A stretch of 64,000 nt of DNA from Plicaturopsis crispa FD-325 SS-3 (GCA_000827205.1 KN832559.1:495167-559166); one strand, 5' to 3'. Positions 1 through 16,848 are shown, counted from the stretch's first letter. The notes: generated from the letters alone by a model not told the origin. Translations and numbers: made by a program.

Positions 1-1281
1 GGTAGCATTGCTGCTGTTCCTGTTGTACGGCGAACATGCCATACTGACTCTGGCCTTCCTGCGTCTGGATGGAGGGGTCGCACGGCGACGGCGTACAGGG
101 TTCATCGAAGCTGTAGGCATTAAAGTCCTGGATGATGAGGGCGATCAGAACTTGTGCGGAGAAGACGGTGATAGATTAAACGAAGCTAGTTGTGTACTCA
201 CAAATGAAGGGTCCGGTTTAAGTGAAGGGAATGAATATTCAGCCTGGCTAGCATATGGATTCTGAAATGTGGGATCGTAGAAGACGTCCGAGCTAGAGTC
301 CGACCCGGCCTGCGAGAACTGGGACTCGGCTTCAGACACAGCAGGGGAAGAATCCCGGGCGGAAGGTGTAGAACGAAGTACGGGACGAGAACTGGAGGCC
401 CGGGCTCTTCTGGTACGAGGGGCGGCAGCGGCGGGAAGAAACGCGCTCGATTCCTTCTCGTGCTCGGTCTCTGCGACGGGCGCAGATGAGGAGCGGCGGT
501 ACATGCGTGCGGTGAGAGGGGCCTCGAACCGCGTCACGACCTCCGGTACATGGTGGCGATCGAATTCCTGTATCGCCGCGTCGAGCTCCTGGCCCTTCTT
601 GCCCTCGACAAGGAGCTCGGCGATCTTCGTACAGCGCTTGAGGTCCTTTGGTCCAACCTCTCTGACTTTGCGCTTCTCCGGCGCCGTATCGCTACCACCG
701 CCCTTCTTAGGATGAGTAGGACGGAAGGCGTACTGGGGGAAACGGCGCTTGTGGTCGTCGAGGGCGGCCTTGGCCTTGGCGTGCCAGACTGCGCGCTCCT
801 CAGGAGGAAGATTCTGCCAGGTCAAACCAATGATCTTGGAGAGGGTGCTGTGGTTGGTCTCGACGTCTGTTGAAACGTGCTGGCCCTTGATGAAGGACGA
901 GCGGAATAGAATGAAAGCGTTCGGTGGGCGGGGGATGTGGTTCTCAGGCTTCTTCTTCGAATGCGTGGGCCTACGGACAGTGGGGCCCGACGCAGTCGAA
1001 TCGCTGGGCGACGAAGGGAAGAGGACCGACTCGGACGGGGAGTTTGGGTACGAGTCGGCCGAGAATGGATCCGAGAACGACACTGGGGTGACATTGGGCG
1101 CGAACGCGATATTGCTGCTCTGCTGAGCGACGGGCTCGACGGGCGCAGTCCACGTCAGCTGGCCCGCTAGAAACATGGCCATGGTCAGAGAAAGCGGGTG
1201 ACCGAGAGTTGTATATCTTATCTCACCGTCAGGCGCACTAGAGCACCGCTTGGAAGCGCGGTATGATCTCTCGGCTGGCAT
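1..1281 (-). CDS. HMG-box transcription factor (partial, runs off left edge)
   Basis: Encodes a sequence-specific HMG-box (SOX/MATA-like) regulator acting in the nucleus. The box starts with RPPNAFILFRSSF and continues through SKIIGLTWQNLPPEERAVW and KAKAALDDHKRRFPQY, at roughly residues 115-190 of the first long exon. An Arg/Ser-rich tail follows. The large exon appears to stop near 145, but a GTGAGT donor at 201 and a CAG acceptor ending at 128 remove that stop. This joins ...KPDPSF to DFNAYSFDEPCTPSP and a Gln-rich tail (VQQEQQQ) that is still open at base 1, so the C-terminus lies outside the window. The start at 1281 is the first ATG; the internal MAMFLAGQLTW near 1180 is an alternative. 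Many agaricomycete HMG proteins regulate mating or development, but which one this is cannot be told here. Confidence 0.85.
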
Positions 1282-4200
1282 CTATCGCGTTTGCTTGATC
1301 GATCGTGCTAATGCGATGGGAGCCTGCTACGGCGGCGTCGACTTGAGCTGCGGGGGAGGGACAGCGAAAGAAAAACGAAGAAAAGGACAAGGAAGGTACC
1401 GCAGAGAATGAGCAGCCATTGGGGAATAAGCAGGTCGGCTTTATACATAAACAGGCTCCCTGTCATCCGCGGTCTTCACCTCGCTAATTTCGCCACGAAA
1501 AAATATAACGATTCCCCGGATGGCCCCGGCGCATGTCGTAAACCGGCCATCTTGTACACACACGACAGTTTTGGTATCTCGCACCCAAGCGTTCGTCGAC
1601 ATCTGTCCACTGGTTTTTCCAGACCAAAACTTGGACCAAAGTGCGATATCGCCTTTTGCTTCCGTCCCATGATCAGCAGAAATCCGCGGTCGAACAGCTA
1701 TCGTCTATTATCGCAGCTGAAGGGCCCGGCGGGAAACACCCTACATAGGCCTCAAGGAAACGTACTTTGGGGGGCAAGGCTCGCCTCGACGCAGCGCTGC
1801 TCATCGCGATTGCCCGATTCAAGTGCGAGCGCAAAGGCGTGGTTATTAGCTCAACGCACATTGTCGTCGGGTACGGTCCGCCCCAGCGGGAAGCGGCCCA
1901 CGAGGAAAACAAGGATATCTGCTCCAAGTCCTTGTTTTCTCGCCCGTTCGCTGGATCTCCTCGGTGGTCCGGATTGCGACCGATAACATAGCTCACAGTT
2001 CTGTCAGATTCTCTTCCCCTCGTCCGGTGCGTTTCCAACCCTAACACTCCTGGCTACGACGTAGTTCTTTGCATCTCGTAGACGTGGTACCTACCTAGAA
2101 GCCATTCTAGGTCTAGATGTTGTGTCGCCGGTGAGTATTCGATGCCTTCAGATGCAATTCCTATGGATTGTCTGACGACATCGGTAACATGTGCAGGATG
2201 GATACCAACGCCACCCGAGGATACCCTCGGAAGTCCCAGGATATCAACGATTCGATGGCATATCATCATCGACCACCTAACCTCGCCCTAGTCCGGCTCT
2301 CGGCCTGGAGCTAGCTACCGTAAGTGCGAACGTTCGAATCCCTTGTATTTTCTATCGCGTTGCTTACCTGTCATAGGTCTTACTCCTCAGGAGTCAGGAT
2401 GATCTCAAAGACGTTGCCATGTCTGGGCTGCTGTTTCTCTCCTCTTCCTCCTGCAAGACCGGGAAATCCGTTTTGTCCTCACAGTCGCGACTCCGACTCA
2501 CGATCATCGTGAAATCGATCTGATCAATCCGTGACTCGAGAACTCGAAATATACGTTTCCTGGCACTTGCACACGCGTCAGCCTTTCCCGCCGGGCAATC
2601 TAGCGAGTAATTCAACGACTAGATTCGTAGCGACCTTCTGAGGGAAGAGATGAAGAACACGCTTCATTCTCCAGAACGTGTTCGTCTACAAGCGCGGCGT
2701 TCTCTCTACGGCAGTGGATCGTTCTGCGCGTAGGGTCCGGTTGGTCGTACACCTTCCCAGCGCAATCCCCATCTCTATTGAGATTCTTCTGTTCTTGCGA
2801 ACCGCTGCATCTTCGCGTGCAGTAGCTCCAGAGGAATGCATGCGATCCGCTAAGCTCCCTGCTTCTGTCCCACATTCGTTACACGCTGAAATCACTGGTA
2901 GTAACGGATATTTTCCACCATGACTAGCTCGCTAAAATTCCATTTTGCCCGGGATATCACTATTCTCGGATTTGTGGCGAAAAACATACAAATCTAGGTG
3001 CGTTTACATACGTTCACACAGCCTGTCGTTAGAAGCGTGCCTCGAAAGTTAAGCTGACATTAACATATCCCTGCATAGCTCGGGATCTTTTCATCTGCAT
3101 TCCAGTCACCCCACATTACATTTGGTAGAGCCGCTCAAGACTCCAGAGCCGCCGTATGTTTCTAGCAGTCCGGGCGACGCGGCGAGGTTAAACAGTTCGT
3201 TCCCAATCGCCGTACCGCGCAACGAGAGTTCGACCCAGTACCGCTGGTGCGTCCACTATACGTTCCGCGTTGTCCACTGCCCTACACTCCACGGCGGCCA
3301 CCTCACGCTAGGCTGCGCGCCCACTTGCCCAACGTGACCGAGTCCCCTTGCTCTCGGCGTTTTCTAAGCGCCTGCGGCGACGTCTGTTCCATTCCAGGTC
3401 CCGAGCTTCTGCGCTTGTACTCCCTATCTCTGGTCCCCCTGCTTCCTTCGCCTCGGATAACAGGGATTTTATGGCGACTGCCCAGTACTACCCAGCCCCC
3501 ATCGTTGTACTGCGTGCCCTTACTATTTTCTCGCCACTACCCTCGTTGCGGGGCGGCCGAATTCACCTTCTCCGGGCAACTGTTCGGTATTATGAATTTG
3601 TGAGTGGTTCCATTTCATCGCAGGGAGTCAGCCGAGCTCAACGTTTTCGTTGGCACGCCAATATTAATGCCCGAGCCTCCAGCAGTCCATATTTGCGGGT
3701 ATATCTGACCGTGTACCATACTCTATTAAATACACGAGGCGCTGTTTTCGTCACTGGATATTGCCTTCGTAGTGCCAGTCTCGTAAGCATGTCACCAGCG
3801 TGTCCGCGACGGTGAAAGCTGTAGCTTATCTCGTCCTCAGCCCACATAGCGTGAACATGACCTCGTCATGCGCGCCGCACCGCGAGACTGGTGCTCATGA
3901 ATCGTGTGGCGCCGCTGGGCACCCGGGAACTCGACGTGATCCGACTCGGTGGCGTTGATCACGAAAGGCGAACGCCCATCGACCGAGGGTTTATGCACGC
4001 ATACGCTCGGAGCCTCCGAGCCCAGTCCTAGTGGGTCTGCGCAGGTATCTTCTGTTGTTCGCGACCTCTGATCGGTCTGCGCGGTGTACTTAATTGCATG
4101 CGCTTCCGTGGATCAAGGGCCATGGCTTCGCCTTCGTTTAATTCCGTTGATTGACAGGTTTCGGTGGAACCGAATCATTTCGGTCGAATCCCAGTAGTCC

Positions 4201-5111
4201 GTGTACATACACGAATACAGACAGAATGGCCAGCTATCGGCGCGCTTTTTCGCGTGATTTGACGCGGCATAGCCTGGAGGCTAGCCTGGAGTGAGGCGAC
4301 ACGATTCCTTGCTGCACGGTAGTCATTCTTGACCAAGAATTCCGATGAGAGCATCGTGGCTGGACCCACAAACCGATAAGGGTGGAATGGAAGGCTTGAG
4401 GCTCTCGTCAGTGTCTGATGAATGGACCTACAACACGAAGCGCCCGTCGCGAGAATAGCGATCCGCCGTCGCGCATCTGCTCAGTGCCCATGCGCTCGCA
4501 ATGGCGGAGGATGGCATTGGATGCGAGTATTTTGTGGCGGCACAGAACCAGCGGACCTAAAATTCAAGTATGTGTCCCATCTTCAGGTGTCTTCGATGGA
4601 AAATACGGTGCAGAACTAACCTCGTGAATCAACTGCGAAGCCTGAAACTCCAATGGCCTGACGCTGACGCTAAGTAAGGGCACTGAAGCCCACTTCCATA
4701 AGTTCGAACACAATGGAGCACAGTGGAGCTTGAACCACCACGTTTGGTCCAAGCTCGAACGCCTGATATTTGAGATTGCAGATGAAGATTTCGCACAGAC
4801 GTGTTCGGCGTCGTGCTCATCGCGCATCAGGTCAAGGCAGAAGAATTTATTCTGTAGAGCCGCCGGACGCTGTTAACAAGATGACGTTGACGCTGAAGGC
4901 ATTCAACTCACTATCAAGAATGACCTCGGCTGAAGGGGAACCAAAGCGCAAGCTCACGACGTAAGCCAGTGTCTGCCGTCCAGTCGACAAAATGCGTGTA
5001 ATTTCTGCCAAAAATGCGAATAATTCAATTTCCTGCATATGTTGCCGTGAAAGTAGGAGGACAAGAGAACGCCAAACGAAAATTTCCTGATTAGATTGGT
5101 CAATACATGTT
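1282..5111. other. Long stretch without a recognisable gene
   Basis: About 3.8 kb lies between the 5' end of the HMG gene and the 3' end of the next gene. Several open frames occur by chance (the longest is about 190 codons, 1408-1986, plus strand), but none shows a domain, a convincing intron pattern or biased composition. It probably includes the HMG gene promoter and 5' leader. No transposon ends or tandem repeats were seen. Confidence 0.5.
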
Positions 5112-6674
5112 TCAAGCCGCAAAGAATTTTTTGAGGTAGTCGGCAGCCGACTGCTTCACCGCTGCATCAAGACCTGGGTTGGACACAACCTCGCTCGCGA
5201 GTTTGACCTTCTGCTCCACCTTCGAGGTCTCTTTCGAGAGCTCGCGTTCCGACGCCTCTAGCTCCAGCCTCGCTTTTTCCATCTCTGCCCGACGCTTGCT
5301 CTCGCGCTCCTCGCGCTCTTCGCGTCGCTTTAGGTAATCGAGCTTCGCACGACTGTGTTGCGCTTGGCTCTGTAGCAGCTGCAAGATATTGGCCATCATA
5401 TCCTGCGAGAAAGATACATTGACCAAGTTCGGATCGTGCGGGGGCCCTACAGAGCCCATGGGCGCTGCGTACGTGGGCGGGTCCTTCATTATGGGGTGGG
5501 CGTTATTCGGGGCGACATACGAAATTGATTGCGCTCGATTTTGGAATGTGTGGGTAGATCCAGGGTCGCCACCGCTGCCGCCTCCGCCGTAGTCGACGCT
5601 ATCATCTTCAGGATCTCCTTCGTCACCTGGCGCCGTTGAGTAAGCGGCGCTGCGATGCGTGACGGGACGAGTCGTCGCTGGATCTCCACTCCATCTGCAT
5701 GAAAGTATTTAGTAACACATCGGCGGTGTTGTGGGCATTGAGATCGTACCGGTTGAAAAACAAGCCATACCAGCCCGTCCGGTGCCAGTGGTCGATGATG
5801 CGGGCCGTGATCCCGCCTACGTCGATGTTTGCTTTCCGTGTGATGCTTAGGCGACGCTCGTACTCCCTCAGGCGCTCCCCCTCGCTCACGAACGTTACAG
5901 GAGGTTTGCCGCTCTGGAGATTGTACATTTCGAAGGCGTAGATTTGCTTGAATACATTGAAGTTGCGTTCGTAACATCCTTTCAAGGCCTGATAGGTTTT
6001 TTTGCCGCCGAATATTTCTTGTGCCCCCTGAGAGTCGATTAACGTCACAGTCAAAAGCTCGACGAAAAAAGGGAGCTGACCTCGCGCAGACAGTTATTTT
6101 TCTGCGAGCGCAAAGAGTTCCAATGGTCCTCCTCACTAGGGGCCATGAGCCAGTTGAACAGCCTGGTTTTTTCCTCGTCCGTCCAGTGCTTAGCACCATG
6201 GGGCCCATCTCCATCTTCGCCGTCCTCATCACGACGCCTTTTCGTAGATCCGTTGTTTGCCCTGTCCGCCTTCCTTTTCCCGGGCGCACCGGATACTATG
6301 CTGAAAGATTGTATTTGCCCGTGCGAGCTCGGTCCAGCTTGGCCATTCTGGGGGAGGGGGTCCGGTGACTCGGAAGGCCTGTACGGGCTCTCCTGGAAGG
6401 CCCGGGGAGCAATTGTTGCTGGTATATGGTTCCCCAGAGCCTGATTCAAGCTCTGATGCTGCTGGAAGGGCGTCTACAAGATATACAGATCAGTATACGC
6501 CCATTAAATTCTCTGAGGCAGGGAGGAAAACGCACGGAGAGGTTAGGATCCCGACGCTCTGCCAAGTTCATGGGGGTGTACTGGATATTGGGATCGCTGC
6601 ATAGCAAGAAAAACTGGTTAGCGTCGACGATGGAAAAGGGTTTTGTGAACGACTGACTTTGGGCCAGTGTCCAT
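5112..6674 (-). CDS. Myb/SANT-like (trihelix-like) DNA-binding protein
   Basis: Probable nuclear DNA-binding protein of a family common in agaricomycetes and without assigned function. Joined by eye it reads MDTGPN|DPNIQYTPMNLAERRDPNLS|TPFQQHQSLNQALG, then a basic stretch (GKRKADR, KRRRDED), then the Myb/SANT-like module from HWTDEEKTRLFNWLM to GAQEIFGGKKTYQALKGCYE. An intron from a GTCAGC donor near 6071 to a CAG near 6024 interrupts that module. A 56-nt intron (5754-5699) with an ACTAAAT branch-like site follows ...WYGLFFNR. The last exon has a Gly-rich linker and a charged coiled coil (RREEREERESKRRAEMEKAR) ending KKFFAA. With these joins the frame is open throughout. The start at 6674 is the likeliest ATG; an in-frame ATG about 80 bases upstream is possible. 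It lies head-to-tail behind the MYST acetyltransferase. Confidence 0.75.
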
Positions 6675-6921
6675 GTCCGTTGAACCAAATTTGTGAACCA
6701 GTCGACGTCGATTCAGAGGCAAGTCGCAGTGCGCAGATTGGTACAACATGGTTCGATTTGCGACAGTTTACATTTGTGGCTGAGATGCTGAGAAAATCTC
6801 GGGTCCTCACTCCCTCGCACAAGAAAAGGATTGCAAAAAAAAGCAGCTACGGTTACAAGCACCCTCGTCAAGTACTACACAGTTTATCGTATATATTAGT
6901 TGGCCCAATCGTAATTTATTC

Positions 6922-10733
<3,812 letters not shown>

Positions 10734-12405
10734 TTTACACGAGTAACGCAGGCGCCAATCTAGAACCAGATGGATACGGCGGGAATGGTGAAGGGAGAAA
10801 TGCAGCTTGTCGTCGTCGTCGCGGACGGCGAGCTTGTTGTTTGCTCCTTGTTTGGTCCTATGTAATGGAAGGTCCTTATTTGGGTAATGTCTCCAGACGG
10901 CTGTGCGGCAAGTTGCACACTACCAGGCCTCGACGTCTCTTTCGCTTATCTTCCCTGTTGACTCTGGCCTTGTTTCGTTTCCTGTCACAGACGTGCAAAT
11001 CCGTAGGCAGCTGAGCTCCGTAACGAAGTCGAAGTTCTGTGCCCAAGAACTGCGGAATCGGACGGCGTCGTTTTTCAAATGCATGCGCTCACGTCGCGCA
11101 GACGAAAGCCCTATCTGGTGACCAAAACCTGAGTGCAAGCATTTACTCAGGTGCCAGTGCTTCCTAGCGATATATGGCACCAGCTTACTCGCTCGGAGGG
11201 TGCGTATAGTAACTCCCGCTACTGTAGTGTCCTCAAATCCTTATCACGCGCCATGATCACAGGCATCCCAATTGACTGCGTTATCGCATGCGGTGGGTTA
11301 TGAACATGAAACGGACCTTGAACGGAACACACCCAATAGTTTGCCATCTCACGCCGTAAATAACCGTGCTCAAGTAGCAGCATCGGTACACCCCATTGCT
11401 CGTTGTGCACAGAGGCCCACTATGTGCTTATAAATGTGCTCAGTTCCAGCTCAGTTTTCGCACTTTCGAGCTGACTTGGGTCGGGAACAAATTCTAGTAC
11501 GTCTTCATCTCTGTCACGTCTTTGTTCTCCGGACGGGCTGATACGACTCCAGCAGGTGCCGATGGCGTGGGTTTCAGGTTCACGTTGGTCAACCAGTCTA
11601 CTGCTGCGCCGAGTAAGTGCCAACGCCGAGTGCCGTGCAGTCCAAATACGCAAGGGAGCACACCGGTACTCTCTCGGGCAAGAGGCGGTGACGATCGTGA
11701 CTGACCACAGTCCACGGGCAAAGCCGACCCCAGTTTGCTCCATAGGTCTTATTCAGTCATTTGTGTAAAGTTATGCCACCGGGATGGACCATCGCGGGAA
11801 CATGATGGCACAATCACTGTGCATCGTATTTTCGGAGTCAGACTCAGAGCGTCGTCCTTTGAACTTTCTGCATTATGAGGCCCTTTTCTCCAAGCGGTTT
11901 CCAGGTGGAGCGAGATGGAATTTTTCTGTGGCTGGTGGTCCGCTGAACCGGAGCAGGACCGCCCGAGTGCAGTTGCCTGTCCGTATGTACTTAAACCGGT
12001 TTCACGCGTGGTTTCATAAGTAGGAACCGAGCAACATCGTTATCGTTCGAAGACCCGGTGCCCTAGCTGCCCCTTTCGCTCACGCCAGTCGCTCCCCCAG
12101 TTCTTGTTGCGGTCCGTCTGGTATCGAGCGATAAAATCCCAGTCCATCCCGCCGCACGGTCATCTGGGTGCCCGCCGGTAATTGATCCAAAACTGTACCG
12201 AAAGAAAAAGAAATTACCACATTGGTAGTAGATTGTGACACAAAATGTGCAATATTTGCGTGGGAAATTGAGTGTATCCGAAAATATGACCAAATAGAGA
12301 AGGAGTTGGAGGAAACTGGCTCTCGCCGTCCAGCCCACAACGAACCGTCATCGGCACAACACTCCTTGCTTCCTACCACCATCTCTCTCGTTCACAGCGC
12401 CCGTC
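10734..12405. other. Divergent intergenic region, no gene seen
   Basis: About 1.7 kb separates the minus-strand acetyltransferase from the plus-strand LAMMER kinase and so must hold both promoters. Short frames on both strands show no domain or plausible splicing. No repeats of note. Confidence 0.5.
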
Positions 12406-14440
12406 ATGATGCAGACAGCGGTGCACCACCAGATGCAACCGCAAATGCTGCCACATTATCCTCGTCAGTCTCTCAACGGCGCCCCGATGGCCAACTCCAA
12501 CACCCATCCCACAGGCCTGCCCGCTTCCCCCGTGGCGACACGCAAGCGTAAGCGCGCCCAACAGTACACGGTCAGCTACAGCGAAATCCAGGAGGTCGAT
12601 AGCGATGGCAGACTTCGGGAAGTCATTGTTATTGAAGATACACCCCCACCACCCACTATCTCGCCTGCGACGACCACTCACACAGGCGGATACTCCATGT
12701 CGTACCAACCACCCTTGTATTCCGCTCCAATCAGGACCCGGGCGCGTGCTGCCGCTGAGGCGCAGGCTCTTTCTGCGAGTACCTCGTCTGCAGCAGCCAT
12801 CGTGGCACCAGCGCCCAAGAAGAGGAAGAGAGACCCAGCGGACGATCCCCGAGTCCACGCAAAGAAACCACTCAACGGTGCTCAGCAGCAACAGGCTCTG
12901 ACAAACACCAATTCATGGGCGAGCGGTAGTGGAGCTCCAACAGACGATGTATGCAACGTTTACCTTCTACTACACACAAAATGGGGTGCTCACTTATTCT
13001 TTCTCCGTCAGGCATCTAAGGCGACAGCCAGTCCAGTTACCTGTGACGATAAGGAAGGTCACTACATCATTATTCCCGACGACATGATATTTCGACGCTG
13101 TGAGTGTTGTTGTAATATCGATGAAACATTATGCTAATGCAGTGGCTCAGATCGCACAATCAGACTCCTCGGACAAGGGACATTTGGCAAGGTCGTAGAG
13201 GCTCTCGACACTCACACGGGCACCCGAGTGGCCGTAAAGATAATCCGCGCGATTCCAAAATACCGGGACGCGAGCAGGATTGAGATACGAGTCCTCCAAA
13301 AACTCAAGGAGCGGGACCCGCTTAACCGACAGTATGTATTTTACGTCGCTGCATATCGTTATCGAGCTAATTGTCCCTGTAGTAAATGCATACATTTGCT
13401 CCATTGGTTCGACCATCGCAACCACATATGCATCGTGTCGGAACTGCTCGGCATGTGTGTGTATGACTTTCTCAAGGATAACGGCTTTGCCCCATTTCCG
13501 CGACAACACATACAATCTTTTGCCAGGCAACTTCTCGGCAGTGTTGCTTGTAAGCTCCCTCGCCTCATCGATGTTACATCGCATCTGACCATATCTTTTG
13601 ACCAATTTTAGTCCTTCATGATTTACATCTCATCCATACCGATCTCAAACCCGAGAACATCCTGCTCGTACACAACGACTTCAGGACGGTCAACATCGCC
13701 GTTCCTGGGAAGGTATTCATTTAGTACCTTACTCAGTATCAACATGCATCTAATATCTTTTACTCTGCCCAGCGCTCTGCGCAACCGAAGATCAAACGAA
13801 TACTGCAATCGACCGACATCCGGCTCATTGATTTTGGCTCCGCTACTTTTGAGGAAGAGTATCATTCGACCGTCGTGTCTACTCGACATTATCGCGCCCC
13901 AGAAATCATCTTAGGTTCGTCCCTCATTTCCTGCCTTCACAACACTAGCTGACTTATGATGTCCAGGTCTAGGCTGGTCATATCCATGCGACGCATACTC
14001 TTTGGGGTGCATCCTTGTCGAGTTTTACACCGGCGTTGCACTCTTCCAGACGCACGATAACCTAGAGCATCTCGCCATGATGGAACTGGTAATGGGCAAG
14101 CTACCTGAACGTTTCGCACGTCAGGGGGCTCGGAGCAAGCCCGAGTTCTTCAAGGAAGGGTGCAAGCTAGATTTCCCGAAGCCCAAGTCGTCAAGACAGA
14201 GCAAGAAAGATGTGCGCGCGACGCGAGCGCTTCAAGTTCGTTTTCCATTTCTCTCTCTATGCTCTCGCCAACATTCTAACTGCTCCCGTGCAGGATGTGA
14301 TACCTCCGACGGATCTCGCGAACCGACAGTTCCTGGACCTCGTTCGGAAACTACTTGCCTTCGATCCAGCGCAGCGCATCACAGTCAAGGACGCCCTGAA
14401 TCACCCATATTTCACGGTCAACATTCCAAACGAAATATAG
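12406..14440 (+). CDS. LAMMER (Clk/Kns1/Lkh1) dual-specificity protein kinase
   Basis: Phosphorylates Ser/Thr and Tyr; the family acts on SR-type splicing factors, transcription and stress signalling in nucleus and cytoplasm. Exon 1 (12406-12948) codes a low-complexity, nuclear-signal-like N-terminus ([18 protein letters not shown]). The kinase domain then reads Gly-rich loop [20 protein letters not shown] (lysine), the [11 protein letters not shown] catalytic loop, DFGSATFE (DFG), the [13 protein letters not shown] activation segment and the family hallmark [14 protein letters not shown]. It ends with [23 protein letters not shown]. One acceptor was chosen at ...GGCTCAG near 13150 because it alone restores [11 protein letters not shown]. 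All key catalytic residues are visible. It converges on the SLATT gene. Confidence 0.93.
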
Positions 14441-15192
14441 GCTACCTCCGGCTTCTCAGCTTACTCTTGGACCTTTGTATCCTTCGCATCTCCTGTGGTA
14501 CGACTTTGGGTCACTACCTCACGGTTGTCCGCAGGCGATTGTACTACTGCCTGCATTCACGACCTCGCCCGAGTTGCCCTGCAAAAATAATGTTTTATAG
14601 CCTATCGTCATCCCCACGCCTACCACGCATATCATAGCACCACATCCAGTTCTTTTGCACAACTCGCACTCACGTTTTCCTCTGCTCATTTTCTTTGCCC
14701 CCTCCTTCAATTTTCCCTGTTTTGTTTTGTTTTTATTCAGGTTCGAGTCCAGTTGATCACGATATCTACCCTGCATTGCGAAACCCCCTCACTCCCGCTC
14801 CGTCTCTGGATCACAACATCGCCTCACGTATCGTATTGCTGCTCATCTTTATCGGTCAATCCCGCGCACCCTGGGGGTATAGCATATTGTTTTCTTCATA
14901 TATCTATCCACCAATGTGTGTATGACCAGGAATATACTTAGACGTCAACGTCGCTTGACCAGACCTTGTTCGATTCGAAGTTACATTTGCATGCTGCGTC
15001 GGACAAGGATATCCGAGCCCGCGAGGTTGAAAGAATTGTTTCGACGGCTGCTACAGGAGACTACATGCTGCTATAAAGACGGACAACGCCTACGTGTACG
15101 CCGCAGATCAGATAACAAGCCTCGGCGTGAGTCAGAGGAATATGCTTTCACTGCTGAAGCACTATCTGCTACAATTTGTGCCTCATCCGTGC
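14441..15192. other. Convergent intergenic region
   Basis: About 750 bases between two genes that end toward each other. T-rich stretches near 14690-14750 could serve 3' ends. No coding or repeat structure recognised. Confidence 0.5.
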
Positions 15193-16353
15193 TCAACCCT
15201 CAGAAAGTGTGGTGCCTCGGTCGCGGGATTGCGGCGAAACAGCTGTGCCGTTACGTCGTTCCCTGCAGATAGAGATCAGCGATGTCCAGATCGTATTCAG
15301 GCAAACTGACGCTTTCGCATTCCCAAGTAGCTCCTCAAACCGATCCCTCAACTTGACTAACATCTTCTCCGCAGTATCATCACTAGTGAGATGCCCTTTG
15401 TCCATGTGCAGGGTCTCGCAGTCGCGAATAAGCTGATTTAAGCCTCCTGTGCGTTGAATGGAAAGTTCGGGTTCGTTAGATCCCCGGGTGCGAGCAAGGT
15501 AGGAGGCGACAAGACTAGAAAGACCGCCTAAATAGTAGTTTACGATCGAGGACGGTCTCTTGAGTCGAGGTTGCAGGATAAGAGGACACTCACCCAGAAA
15601 GGCTATCATGATAGACGTCTGCACGGGTAAAAAAACTAAGACCAGCAGCAGTAGCGGTAACGAAACCGAACGTCACTTGTCTTCCAGCAGTGACCATGGA
15701 TAGCCCTGCTATCAGCGCACCAAGGAGCATTTCCAGTCCGATGGCGATGTTGAGAGCCCAGCCAGTGACCGAGGCTGGGTTAGGTCATTCGGAAATCAGA
15801 ACTAACGCTCGCGCTAAGAAGCACGGTAGGCGGGCTCACCTCTCCTTGCGTACTTGTCCCGCTCACTCATCGCAATTCTCAGAGTAGGCGCCAAGCGATC
15901 TTTGACAAGCCGCTGCCCCACCTGCCAAGTCGCGTGAAAACAGCACCCACAGCTCATCGAATTGATACTGACGCTCACGGGTAACCCGCCGGTAGTGGAC
16001 GATGGGAGGCGCGGCTTGACCAAGTTTGCTCCCTCGTAGCGAAGCGTGCCATTGCTCGTGCCCGAGCCACGCCGCTGATCGTTGGTGGAATGCACGTTAT
16101 TCTGCCCACCAATGACTTCTGTACTGTGCAGGCTGTGAGGCGTGCCAGAGGACGATTGGTATGCGGGGGTAGTGGTGAGTGGTGATGGGGATCGAGGGTT
16201 CGCTGGTACGCGAGCCCGCCTCGGTACAGGACTGTTTTGGTGGCGCTCAGATGTCAACGGAGACGGTATGTTTGACATGGTCCCAGGCGGTGACGCAAAT
16301 CGAGGGTGTATCGGGCTCTCTGGAATAAGAGGGAGGCTGGGCTCGCGGTTCAT
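15193..16353 (-). CDS. Fungal SLATT-domain two-TM protein
   Basis: Membrane protein with a SLATT domain (SMODS and SLOG-associating two-transmembrane effector family, fungal branch). Exon 1 gives a Ser/Pro-rich cytosolic-type N-terminus (PLIPESPIHPRFASPPG) and SERDKYARR. Splicing at GTGAGC near 15830 to CCCAG near 15778 continues with ASVTGWALNIAIGLEMLLG and ALIAGLSMVTAGRQ. A 25-nt mini-exon gives TSIMIAFLG, and then comes GLSSLVASYLARTRGSNEPE and a charged helical tail with REC-like IRDCETLHMDKG and a KLRDRFEELLG helix. The two hydrophobic helices, the SYLAR-RG-EPE signature and the tail match what I know of the fungal SLATT family. Bacterial relatives are pore-forming effectors in nucleotide-signal defence systems; the fungal function is not established. 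The upstream ATG at 16410 is an alternative start. Confidence 0.8.
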
Positions 16354-16848
16354 GACGTGGGTAAGGCAATGATAGGTTGTTGCCCTGCGAGACCCAGAGC
16401 ATTTATGCAACGTACGACACGCAGAACGGTCAAGGCATGCACGGGTTCATCTTCTTCACGATGATGGAACGAGGCACGCCTGGTAGAGGGAACTATCTTC
16501 CGCACTGGATGGGTCGAGGGGCCGTGTGATAAGGATTGTGGTTCAGTGGACGATAGTCGAAAGAGAAATTGGAAATGCTCACACTGGTCTCCGAATTTGG
16601 TAGGATCTATGGAGACTCTGCGCAGTGTTCGCTGTTTCTTAGAAGATGCATGGTAGTTAGTAAGAAGACTTTGACTCTAACTAGCAACGCTGTTCAAGCC
16701 ATGGCGCGGTATATGGTCATTGGGCAACTGCATATAGACGAGTAAACCTTCGTCCTCGCATTTCACGAGCTTGAAGGAGAAGTACAGCAAGTGCTGGTAT
16801 GCCTCTATGAGCAAGCATCCTCAACCCAAACCATGTTCAAGGCCTACC

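Noticed and set aside
1408-1986. 192-codon open frame upstream of the HMG gene
   Set aside because: No domain, no plausible splice partners, unbiased composition; long frames by chance are expected in GC-rich DNA.
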